64,000 nucleotides of DNA from Uranotaenia lowii (lineage: Eukaryota > Arthropoda > Insecta > Diptera > Culicidae): assembly GCF_029784155.1 (NCBI RefSeq), contig NC_073692.1, positions 70,010,012 to 70,074,011 of the forward strand. The letters run 5' to 3'. The notes below the pieces were generated by a model that saw nothing but the letters and a program-made list of their open reading frames with translations, searched no databases and had not been told where the DNA came from. Numbering within the stretch: the first letter of the stretch is position 1; each line of letters starts with the position of its first letter. Both the position numbers and the translations under genes were made by a program. Shown one piece after another: positions 35,311-46,348 of the stretch.

Positions 35311-37468
35311 TTCAATAAATGAATTCAATTATCAAGTTTCTAATGAAATTAAGAATCATATTTTTTTTTCATAAACGCGGTTATTTTAGAACTTCTAAAA
35401 TAAAAAAAATATATAAGTTTGCGCTTGTTGAACACTTGATTCGAGAATAAACAAACAATCATAAACATGAAATTCTCATCAATTTTTTAAAAGAATATTT
35501 GTGAATTGTACATCAGGTAGTGATCTCTGATTTGAATAAAAATCTTGCAGGTAGTTATCTGAGGTTTGAATTAAAAAAATTACAATAAAATCAAGTTCTT
35601 CTATATAAGAATAAAAACGCACTAAAAGCTTCAATTACTTGCTAATATTATGTTCAAACAAAATAACTAAATATCAATGGAAAAAAAAACAATAAAATTA
35701 AAAAAAAATCTTTGATCATGATAAATTTTATAGAAAAACATTTTCTTTCGTACAAATTCATAAGACTTTGAAGGAAAATAAATTTCTCATAAAATTATTT
35801 TAAAAAAGTGTCCTTTATTGAAACTTCCACCTCAAAGAATGTTGCTTGAACATCCAAATCGAACCCCATCACATTAAATCCTACGAAGAGACTTTTAACT
35901 GAACAACAAAATTAAAATATGAAGGTTACTAGCACAGGGTTCCATGCAAAATTAGGGCCAGTTTATACTACGAAAAGGGGTCGCGCAACATACCTTAAGT
36001 TTGTATAGAATTGAGCGGAATTGGTTCGGGAGGAACAAAAAAACCTTTTAAACAATTTTTCACCAATAATGTTGGTGCTTATTAACCGATTTTTCTCTTA
36101 ATTTCAGTGTTTTAAAGCTTAAATTATAACAATATTTCATCTGAGGAACGCACTTCGATTAGAGTTATCATAAAACAGTTATTATGCTTCAAAACAGGTT
36201 TTTAAGCGTCGATTAACGATCATTCATGTACTTTTTGTAATTGACTCATAAGAAGCTTATTTTTGAAACTCAATATGTTTTTTTTAACCATAACCCTTAT
36301 CGAAATGGGACCTTGGGATAAAATGTTTATAATAACGACTATAAAGAAAACAAATCACCCGATAGGGACTTCAGAAATTGATGCAAAACTGGGTGTTCAT
36401 GTTTTTTCCGCGAATAATTTCTCACAATTCCATACAAATTTTAGGCTCATTGTGCCATCTATTTCCGTGGTTCAATCCCCCAAATCTAGCACTGGACTTT
36501 GTGCTAGACCTGAGATCTATTTTAGCTTTTCATAAGTCGGCTGATTCAGGCATAAAGTTTCCATTAACTAACTTTTAAAAGATCGCAGGATTTGAAATTA
36601 TCATTTATTTTTCCTTTCCTTTGCAATTAAATATTCAAAGATTCTGAAACACATTTCAAAGCTTTTACAAAGAAATATTTCCTAGCATAAGTTTCTTTTT
36701 TAATAACATTCACATCATCGCACAAATAATTTTCGAATAAAATTGATGTACGGAGTTGCAAACCTTATCTGCTTATATGAGCCATTTAGATTCAATTCCC
36801 TATATCTTGATTTGGTTGTCTCTGGTCAAATTCAACGACATATTTGAATTTCTTAGAAAATTTGCTCCTAAAATAAATAATTTGTTAGGTATTCAAACCC
36901 GCAGCTTCATTTTTGTTTGGAAAAGATAGTACACACCAATGCTGGGAAAAACAATATTTACCTAGTTCTTAGTTCTAAATTATGATCTAGATATCAGTTT
37001 TTTTTTTAAATAAAAATATCTTAGACATTTTTTTATCTGTAAAACAAATATGTAGTTAAAAATTGAAAAAATGCACGTGAAAGGTAATTCTGAAAAATAT
37101 CTTCAGACCTTGATGCAAACACATCTGACTAGAAAGGGAATTGCCCTTTGGATAAACACTATAAAAGTTGGTAAAATTAACAAACTTTCTAAAAGATATG
37201 ACATAAAAAATTAAATTGTTTCACACCACCTTTCCACATAGTTATTCGCATTCGCATTCGCATGCATAGTCGCTTAAAATTTCGGTTCGCTTGCTTTGAA
37301 TAAATTTGGCTGATTTTAAGAGGATTTTAATGTAAAGTTGATTTCAGTTGACTTATGAAATCTTTCCTTCTCAAGGAATACATAGCCTTCTTTGAATTTC
37401 TTAAAAATAAACATAAATTGAATGAGCCCATCAAATTTTCACGATATCGTCCCTAGCTTTTGAGGGTG
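35311..37468. other. AT-rich unassigned sequence
   Basis: Very AT-rich. The only recognisable item is the short dispersed repeat at 36820-36925 shared with 30690-30760. No coding frame above 96 codons and no RNA gene. Confidence 0.4.
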
Positions 37469-38079
37469 CACTGTAAATTTTTGCCTCGATTTCCAGCAAA
37501 AATTTTTGCTGGAAATCAGCAAACATGATTCGTTTTGCTGACTTTTCCAGCAATCACTCTGGTTTGCTGAAAATTTCCTGCAATTGATTCGTATTGCTGG
37601 AAAATCAGTAAGTGCGGAAGTTTGGTGTTGATTAATAAAAAACTCTATTCCAAAACATCATTCTGAAAGTAGAAAGCTTCGCTCTAAATAATGCAACAAA
37701 GTTCATCAATTACTTCGTGCGCGCAGATGCTGGTAGACCACGAAATCATTCAGGGCCATGATATTTAGCCGCTGAAAAGTGCTGTGATGATTGCCGTTCA
37801 ACCTGTGTGTTTGGCAGTTGGCATGAATAAAATGAATTATTTTGAACGAAAGCATTTCAGTTTTTTACTTTGGGAAAAGCTATAATACTAAAACATTAAA
37901 AAACTAACTAAACCAAAAATTTGTAGGTTTCTATTAATGACTTTTTAATTTTGCTGATTTTTCAGCAATTGTGTTTGTTGATTTTTCAGCAATCTTAATT
38001 GCTGGATATTTTGTTAGAAAGTCAGCGAAACAAAAACTAGCAAAATTTTGCTGGTTTACAGCAAAAAAAATTTGCTGTA
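37469..38079. mobile_element. CAGCAA element 1: microhairpin arms around a unique core
   Basis: It starts CACTGTAAATTTTTGCCTCG and ends AAAAAATTTGCTGTA. Both arms are packed with short complementary words (CCAGCAA / TTGCTGG, TCAGCAA / TTGCTGA) spaced 15-35 bp apart. The core (about 37610-37860) is different: GC-richer, without those words, and ending near an AATAAA. The arms match the element at 41463 but the core does not. Confidence 0.68.
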
Positions 38080-39704
38080 TGACTTCAGGCCGTTTTAAAG
38101 ATGATGTAATTCCCTTTGTCCTGGTTAGCTGGCTCTAGTGCATCGCCACTTCATATCCTGTGGTAAATAAAACAGACGAATCAGTCTTTTGCAGTTCAAT
38201 CCCAGGTTCAGTTAACAACCGTTCTTTATAATTTTCAAATATTCGAGGCCTTTTGCAACAGCTTGACAAAAACATGTTACTTCACAAAAACTGCTTGCTT
38301 CGATCTCCATTAACGAGAACAACAATGCAATTCTTTAAAAAATGTTCCAAAGGTGCAAACAGTTGTAAGCTGAGAGATTTAAATATAAAAAAATCTTCCA
38401 AAAATATTTCTCAATTTAAAAACTTACAAACATTCTTAAAAATTTAAAAAAAATGTAACTCTGGAATCACCAGCTTGAAAATCCAAAGTATCCTAGAAAA
38501 ATCATTCCTTTCTCGTACTAAACGCCTCATTAAACTCCACGCAATGCCACAAACCTGAACCAGATTATTCATCTGATTTTTTTTTGTTAGGAAAGTAAAT
38601 TTGTCTAGATTAGCCTAATAGCTATGACCTGGATCAGGTCCCGGAACCCCGGGCAGATGGTCCGACAACAAAAAGGTACTGCTTAAAAAATTGATGCCGT
38701 TTCTCGGTGGCAGCTAATTGGGCTTGCGAACATTTCTTCATTAAACGATGAACGAGAAGACACTCGACCATAAAGCAGCTATTAACACTTCCATCGCACC
38801 GAAAATGGGTGCTGGCTGCGCTAAGCGGATTTCACTTGCGAAGCAAATTACGTTTTCGTTTTTCAATGGTTGCGGTGTGGTTGCGCTAATGGGGTGAGCA
38901 AATTCCACGATAAGCTTCTTTTGAATGTAGCTGGCGCATTTTGAAAGCGATGTCCCTGTTAAGGTGGAAGATTTTATCTTAAAGATGTATTGAATTCAGG
39001 ACATAGTTCAGCTTTAATCATAACTTCAATCAAATTTCAAGAATTCTTTCCAAGCGTTCTAAAAATTTGCTCTGAGTTCATCGGAAAGTAAATTGATGAA
39101 TCGGTATCGCATCATGTATTCGGAAACGCCAGGGGAAGCAAACAAATCAAATTTCCGACCAAACACAAGTCCAATGAAATTATCACCAATCATTGGATAA
39201 TTTTCCCAAGACGTTTCGTTTACTTTTCGTCGATCGCAACGAAGCAAAACCAACAGCAAACGCTACTAGCTTTTGATATCAAGCAGGGCAGGGGAAAGAC
39301 ACTCCATCAAATTCCAATAAGTAAGTGTATGTAGGAAGGTGGTTGACTTTTCTGCCCCCGAAGCAGACGAGGGAAATGGACGAGATCGAATCTTTCTCGG
39401 AGCAGGGCCATTTTTATGTGGGTATGTACCTATTTCGTTTTCGTCTTTTGGTTTGGATGTGCTTGAACCGAAAGAAAAGTCCCGAATAGTCTGTAGAGTC
39501 CTAGCTTCGAAGCTCGATTTGGTTGGTATACGACATGGAAATGTATCGATTTTCATTTCTCGGTTTTTCTTTTCTTCTGGAAAATCCCTTTAGCTCTAAG
39601 TAAGTACACTTGATGGAAAGCCAAAACCCAACAGACGTTAGTTCTTTACGATATACACCGAGTCACTTGATTCTGGTACACTTTTTATGGAGATCGATTC
39701 TATC
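38080..39704. other. Unassigned, partly GC-richer sequence
   Basis: From 38600 to 39600 the sequence is less AT-rich and looks unique. Overlapping frames on both strands (66-96 codons) show no motif. Possible host DNA; no gene is called. Confidence 0.4.
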
Positions 39705-40290
39705 GATTTGTTCAGGCTCCTCTCAACTCGCTTGAAATATTTTTCGATATGATCAGGCTGTCCTCTCAACTCGGCTTTTCAATTTCAAGTCGTCCTCTCA
39801 ACTCGATTGAAATTTGTATTGATTTGTTCAGGCTGTTCTACCGACTAGCCTTTTCAATTTCAAACTGCCATCTTAACTCGCTTGAAAATTCTATTGATTT
39901 GTTCAGGCTGTCCTCTAAACTCGGCTTTCAATTTCAAGTCGTCCTCTCAACTCGATTGAAATTTCTATCCATATGTTTAGGCTGTCCTCTCAACTCGCTT
40001 GAAATATTTATCGATATGTTCAGGCTGTCCTCTCAACTCGCCTTTTCAATTTCAAGTTGTCCTCTCAACTCGCTTGAAATTTGTATTGAATTGTTCAGGC
40101 TGTCCTCTCAACTCACCTTTCAATTTCAAGTCGTCCTCTCAATTCACTTGAAATTTATATCGATATGTTTAGGCTGTCCTCCCGACTAGCCTTTTCGATT
40201 TCAAACTGTCCTCTGAACTCGCTTGAAATTTTTGTTGATTTGTTCAGGCTGTCCTCTCAACTCGGCTTTTAAATTTCAAGCTGTCCTACT
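39705..40290. repeat. 75-bp tandem array
   Basis: About 7-8 units of 75 bp, each containing GTTCAGGCTGTCCTCTCAAC, a CGGCTTTTCAATTTCAAG segment, a second CCTCTCAACTCG and TTGAAATTTNTATTGATTTG. Each unit seems to be two related halves of about 37 bp. Because 75 is a multiple of three, a 146-codon frame (39749-40189) stays open as 25-residue repeats; this follows from unit length and is not evidence of a protein. Confidence 0.9.
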
Positions 40291-40365
40291 TATTTCTATT
40301 TACTACTTATTTACTACTTTACTACAACCTACTACTAACTACTTGCTACTAACTACTTACTATTT
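40287..40365. repeat. TACTA-rich simple repeat
   Basis: Irregular repeats of CTACT/TACTA words (CTACTTATTTACTACTTTAC and similar) directly after the 75-bp array. Confidence 0.75.
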
Positions 40366-41357
40366 TTTAAGTTGCAAAGCATAAGCAAATTATTTGAAGC
40401 ATTTTGGTTGAAAAATTTCGTCTTTGGATAAATATGCAGTTCAACGAAATCCCAAAACCATACTGCTATTAGCTATATGCAAAAAAGTTCCGTCTCTTTG
40501 TGCTTTCAACGGAAATTCATTATTTCAAGTTCACATTCACCGGAAATGCCAAACGAGCTTCCAACAAAACAATTTTATCAAATTATTTTCAGGTACCTAT
40601 ACGTACTCGGAAAATCGTCATTTGGGTGTCGTGGATTAAATTCACTTTTTCACAATAACCGAAAAGTCGTTTCTGGATGCCGAAACCCTGTCGCGCGACA
40701 GTGCGCTCTTAACGACTTCGATGTGGATTCGTTAATTTTCACCGTGGGAAGAATGGTGGGGGTCTGAATTCCCTTCATTCATTGACATATTGGTGGCGGG
40801 GCGCGCGGAAGTTTATACACAACCCATCTGGGCCACATAAAAACTGGAAAGTTGCCGCAAACGATGAAACTCGCCGCAAGGATCTCTAAGCTGCTTCTCA
40901 ATTCTTGACTGAGACGCTGCGGCCGTAAAAAGTGCCGAACCTCACCGCGGTTATATGGGCCGTAAAATAAGTCAAGGATGTTTTTCTTTTCTATTCCTTT
41001 TGGCACGCTTTTTTTTCTCTCTCCGTAGGCTGCCTCGGTTTATTCCTGGAAAAAGACGGGCGGTAAAAAATCTCCGATTTTCGTTTTTTATTTCCTCCGG
41101 AGAGCGACATCATCGGTGCCGTGCTTATGCCTTGTGTATTATTCGAACGGAAAAAGTGAAATCCTCAATCTGCTGCTGCCGGTATTGCTAAGAAAAAAAA
41201 AAGTATATGCGAAAAATCATCAAGACGACATAAAAACCATTTTTTTGCCATCATCTTCATCCATATTGGTAAGTGATGCAGTAGGTAGACGGTACGCCTT
41301 CAACGCACATCAATTCATTGGAGGCATACGGCTGAAAGGCTCAAGATGTTGCAGGAT
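40366..41357. other. Unique-looking sequence with no recognised gene
   Basis: GC-richer in 40650-41340. It continues across the hAT insertion: the 8-bp TGCAGGAT before 41358 is repeated after 43848, so 41340 and 43857 were adjacent before the insertion. No convincing exon was identified. Confidence 0.4.
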
Positions 41358-43848
41358 CAAGGCCGGATTAAAGGGGGGGGGCAAAAGGGGCAATTGCCCC
41401 TGGCCCCCCGGCTCAGGGGGGCCCCCCGGGGGAAAAAAAGTTTTATAATTACCATAATCCTACACTGTTAATTTTTGCCTCGATTTCCAGCAAAAAAAAT
41501 TGCTGGAAACGTTCAGCAATTCAAATTTGTGCTGGAAACCAGCAATCGGTTTTCGAATTGCTGGACTTTCAGCATTCAGTTGTGTTCTTGTCATTTTTTG
41601 CTGAAAAGTCAGCAATCGGTTTTCGAATTGCTGGACTTTCCAGCAATTGATCTAGTTTGCTGGAAAATCAGCAATCGAGTTGTCAATTTGGAGTTTGTTT
41701 TTGTTTCGTAAGCTGAAGCAAGGTGAGATTCTATTTTACGAATTTTTGTTAAATTAATATAATTATTTTATTTTCCTATTATATTTTCCATTATATTCTA
41801 GCACCCAGATAACAAGTCAAGGGTGAGTTTTTCTTAGACAGATAGATATTCTCTAAAATATTCATATCAAAACTATTTTTACAGGTGGCGGATGATCAAC
41901 ACTTTGGCACAAAGCTGCCAGCCCAGAGCCGGATTTATAGAATATTTTAAAAAAATATCGTGTTTCTGGAAATAAATATATCCCTTTATGGAAAATTGGG
42001 AGGAAATAATTGTTTTTATTGGTTATTATATGCACAGCCAGTAATCAAACTTTAATTTTGAAATAAAATATAAATTTGAAACTAAATACAGCCGGTTGTG
42101 TTGAAAAAAATAGCTGGTTTCCAGCTATCTGGATTGCTGATTTTCCAGCAATTTGAATTGCTGGAAACCAGCATTAACGTTTGCTGTTTTTTCCAGCAAT
42201 TTAAATTGCTGGAAATTTTGCTGGAAAGTTTGCTGGAAAATTTGCTGTGTACTACTAAAAATACATGAAAAAATCGGAATTCAATAAAATCGGAATGAAA
42301 ACTTGAAATATAAAAACTATAGGGCCCCCGTGAAATAATATCTAAATTAGTTTTTGTATAAAAAAGTTAAGGGGCCCTCTAGAGTAAGCAGTGAAGGAGC
42401 TCTCCCATATTTTGCGAGATGAGAATATCAAAATCTTCTGGACAAAACCGAATTTGAAAAAAAAAATTAAGAAGAATATGAGGCAAAACACCTCAAATCA
42501 TACAGAACAGGTTAAATAAAGAAAAAAAATCTCCTCATTTTGATTACATTCAAACGTCTTGCTCAACAATAATGTTTGTTGTTACGTTAAGTTTCCAAGT
42601 TATGGTTTACTGCACGAAAATAGCAGCTAATTTCGCTTTATGATAAACATTTCAGAATTTTATTCGGCAGTATCCGAGTTTTCACCTTTCAATCATTATT
42701 ATTGTAATTTTCATTGGTTTATAAATTCTAAACCCTTTTCCCTTCCTATTTTTGAAAGTAAAATTATTGAAAAAAAGACTATAGTTGTTTAAATTGGACC
42801 AATCGACAGTGCAGGGTTTCTTCATTGAATTTTCATCCCAATTTCTGTCTAAGACTTGAAATTTGTATTGGAACATTTTCCTGATTTATCATCTACTGAA
42901 TCATCCAGAATTCAACATATCATTTTCCAAATGATCATTCTCAAATTATCATAAAAACGATCTGGTAGCTGAGTTGCTAGTATCATTGAGTGATTTTCTT
43001 AATATGATCTTAATCTTTTTTTTCCAGATTCAATTCATTGGGATTTCCATGTCTTGTGTTGTTTCTTTAGATACTGGAGTTCAGTTTCATAATTTTCTAA
43101 ATTTTAAAAATTTAGGATCTTTGTTTAAGGTACTAAACTCATTTGGATTCCTGCAATTTCTGCTTTTGCTCTGATTTAACTTTGTATCTCTTTTTTTTAA
43201 TTTAATGTATATTTGGTTTCTCAAAACTAGATTTGAAATTATGATTAAGATTTAAGACACTGAATTTTGGTTCTGAATAGAACGGGATTAAAAGTTTTGA
43301 ATGCTTAAACTCTTAACTCTTAAACACTTGTATCTCTATGGAAAGTGGATTTAATTATTTTGTTTATTTTTTTTATTTCAAATGTTTCTATGTTTCAAAT
43401 CTTCATGATACTTCCTAATTGTAACTAGGTAAATATTTCTCGAATAAGCACAAAACAAACGATCAATGATGATATGAAAATCATTTAAAATATCTATTCG
43501 GTAATTTTTTTAATTAGAGAATTTCAGTTGGTGATATGGGTTTTAAAAAAATGAGAATTAAATTTTGTATTTTGCAGCTTAAATCAGAGTTTTCATTTCT
43601 AAGAAATTTCTAAACTCTTTCGCAATGTTTGCACGTGATTCATTAAATTATTTTATTTGACGATACCAAAAACTATTTTCTACGCAGGCAACATGGCTAT
43701 TTGAAGATAGTATACTGATCCATCTAGAGTTTTTTACACGTTTAAAGGTTTTGTATTTCCTGGGATAGCATTTGATAAAAAAAATCGAATTATAGGGGCC
43801 CCCCGAGAAAAATTGCCCCGGGCCCCCCGATGGCTTAATCCGGCCCTG
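41358..43848. mobile_element. Complete hAT-type non-autonomous element with GGCCGGATTAA ends
   Basis: Left end CAAGGCCGGATTAA, right end TTAATCCGGCCCTG, with exact 8-bp duplications TGCAGGAT at 41350-41357 and 43849-43856. Just inside both ends lie G/C-rich blocks (GGGGCAATTGCCCCTGGCCC; mirrored GGCCCCCCGAGAAAAATTGC). The 2.49-kb interior encodes no transposase and contains a CAGCAA element (41463-42249). A partial relative lies at 33747. Confidence 0.9.
41463..42249. mobile_element. CAGCAA element 2: microhairpin arms around a different core
   Basis: It starts CACTGTTAATTTTTGCCTCG and ends GGAAAATTTGCTGTG, flanked by TA on both sides. Both arms carry many TTGCTGG/CCAGCAA words, more than ten in total. 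The core (about 41700-42090) is unlike that of element 1: it contains a GTGAGT (about 41822) to TTTTACAG (about 41877) interval resembling an intron, a GC-richer block after it and an AATAAA at about 41971. Splicing and transcription are unproven. Confidence 0.7.
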
Positions 43849-43856
43849 TGCAGGAT

Positions 43857-44565
43857 TGATGCTTAGAGGGAAGGCCGCAAGCTAGAAGCAATCGTGAAGA
43901 TTGAGGCGTTCAATCGGCGAAATATGAGTTTTGGGGGTAAGATGATACAGCACGACCCTAAGTATGACATTCTATGAAGCATTCAATCTGCTGAATGATG
44001 TAATCATCCCTCATCATCAGCAAATTAGAGCGTGTCGTCAGACTTTTTAATAATTCAATTTAAAAAATATATCCAATCACCTCCTTCCTTCACACTATGG
44101 AAAACATAAACATCGAGTAGAAGAAAAAAGATTTTTTGTGAGATTTCTTCATGTTGAACTACTCATTTGGTACTATGTAGTGCCGATACTACACTCTTTC
44201 AGCTTGGCACTACTTTACGTACACCACGGCCTTCTTCGGATCAGATATCAAATTGTTGAATCGGACACAATCTTGTTTGGATCTGGTACCTACAAGCTTA
44301 TTGGCAGACCCTATCGGCTTTCGACAATTTTGAGGGACAAAACGCTAGCGTCAAAAAACAATTTACGGATAATATTTAACCAGTGTTTTACTGATATAAC
44401 TCTAGAAACCGTTTTCATCAACCTGAGATTCGTATTTTTGATTAAAAAGTTATTCTGAATGTTTCAAAACACCCAGAATAATATTTTCAAACTCGGTTTT
44501 AGTATAGTATTTTCAACCAACTTGAACTTTCTTGTGTGTATTTTATCATGTATGTTGCAATGGAA
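43857..44565. other. Unassigned sequence
   Basis: Continuation of the DNA left of the hAT insertion, then AT-rich sequence. A 106-codon frame at 44138-44458 has no recognisable domain and is not called. Confidence 0.4.
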
Positions 44566-45497
44566 CCCCGATCAGAAGAGCATATCAAAATCGTTACTCA
44601 AACCTATCTCAGCGAGATATTTATATCTGATTCAGTTATAGTTTTGAAATGAGATTTGTTGTTTATGTTTTTTCTAAAACAGAATTTTATCTACTTTTGA
44701 TAAAACAATTTTTTCAAATGCATTTTTGGAAGCTTTAAGTTGAAATTAATCGATTACCTATATGAATGAAAATAATAATTTTTGAGGCATCGTTTCATTT
44801 ATATTTTCAAAGCTTAAGTATTTATATTCAATCTACCCGATCAGGAGAGCATATCAAAATATTAACTCAAACGTATCTCACCAAGATATTTACATATGAT
44901 TCAGTTATAAATAAGTACTCCAAATTTTCGATTTTAAGTTTCTCCAATCTGAATTATATCTTATTCTGATTGACAAACTTGAATGGGGTTGAGTTCATAT
45001 TCATTGATCAAGATTTTTTTCGGATTTTGCTAAAATAAAATGTTTATATCTTATTTTGATATACGTTCAACTTTTTCTGAAACACGGACATCGAAGTCGA
45101 CGGCTCAAACCTTACATTAACGAGTTTCGCTCAACAGATTCATAAAATTGAATCAAATTTTTGGGAAACCAAAAATGGGGCATGGTTTTATCAAATAATG
45201 TGGTTTATTGACCTTCCACTAGAAAATTTTCTCGAAGCACTCATATCTTGATAAGTTATAATTTTGATAGGTTTTGTTCTGCCCAATATCAAACTATGCT
45301 ATCTGAACGAGATATAATCTTGATAGGAGCATATCAAAAACTGATAGAATTTAGCTATGATCGTATAGATTTTTTGATATAATTTGAGATATTTTAACAT
45401 CCTACGAGTACTAAATTATAACTCATCCAGATAGGAAAAAATTGAATATCAAAATATCTCATCTTGATATAATTTAGTTTTTCTCTTCTGATCGGGA
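44566..45497. mobile_element. TIR element with CCCGATCAGAAGAG ends
   Basis: CCCCGATCAGAAGAGCATAT at the left is mirrored by TCTCTTCTGATCGGG at the right. The left terminal block, including GCATATCAAAAT and TATCTCANCNAGATATTTA, is repeated at about 44837-44905 (CCCGATCAGGAGAGCATATC). AGATAT/ATATCT words recur throughout. No target duplication could be fixed, and the 0.93-kb interior is non-coding. Confidence 0.7.
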
Positions 45498-45660
45498 CAT
45501 GTTGAGCAAACAATGACATCATGAGCTCTCTCAAATAACACAGATTAAGCCAACTAGCATGAGGAAGTTTTATTATGATTGTATTAAGGCATTTTTGTGC
45601 AACTCGTTTTACAAGGGTTCATTATAGTCATTAAAAATGCTGATATTATTGTTTCGATTA
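45498..45660. other. Short unassigned interval
   Basis: AT-rich DNA between two repeats. Confidence 0.3.
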
Positions 45661-46095
45661 TTTGTTTTCAGCTAGTTTTAAAAACACTTCCGCGGCTTCC
45701 CCTGAAATTTGAAATGCTGTTAATTACCAAAAATCAAATGGGGCTCCCACAATATGAGTATTGATAGAAATGGCTGAACTATCCGACGCCATCATGAAAT
45801 CCAAGATGACGGCTTCCGCTGAACATTAAAATGATTTTAATTACTGAAAATCACATGAAATTCCCACAACACGGGTATCGAGTGGCAGGCCTAAATTAAA
45901 AGTCGAATTTCGCTATCTGACGCCATCTTCAATCCAAGATGGCGGCCTCCGCTTTTCTTTTCAACGCTATAAATTACTGAAAATCTAATGAAACATCCAC
46001 AGTATGAGGTATTGGTTGAAAGAGCGACGTCATCTTGAAATCCAACATGGCAGCTTTTGCTCAACTTGAACATACTGTAAATGTCCGTCCTACAG
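45661..46095 (+). repeat. GACGCCATC repeat array related to the ends of the 51.7-55.6 kb element
   Basis: About three units of 105-135 bp, with GACGCCATC-type starts near 45785, 45919 and 46025. Each is followed by a dyad (GCCATCTT...AAGATGGCGGC), TTACTGAAAATC and CCCACAATATGAGTATTG-like words. The same unit occurs at 51680 and, inverted, at 55060-55610, so this is probably an isolated end of that family. Confidence 0.72.
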
Positions 46096-46348
46096 CTCGC
46101 CCTTGAGAGGGGATGATTTTACAATTTTTTCAAAAATCTACCAATAAAATAAACATTAATATCTAGCTTAAAAACGTTCATCTTTAAAGAGTGATGTGGG
46201 AGGGAGACCCATCTCCTACAATTTGATGTCATTGAACTAAACTTGAGGAATTGGGAAAAACTTCAAAATGAGGGACGAAATTTTGACTTATTTACCCTAT
46301 TTTCTATTTGAACTCGATATTCTTTGATATAACTTATATCTGCGGATA

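Noticed and set aside
39749..40189. 146-codon repeat protein frame
   Set aside because: It follows from a 75-bp tandem unit (multiple of three) with no flanking coding signal.
39705..40290. Possible CRISPR-like array
   Set aside because: Units are contiguous tandem repeats without unique spacers, in an evidently eukaryotic sequence.
44138..44458. 106-codon frame
   Set aside because: No domain recognised and surrounded by repeats; insufficient support.
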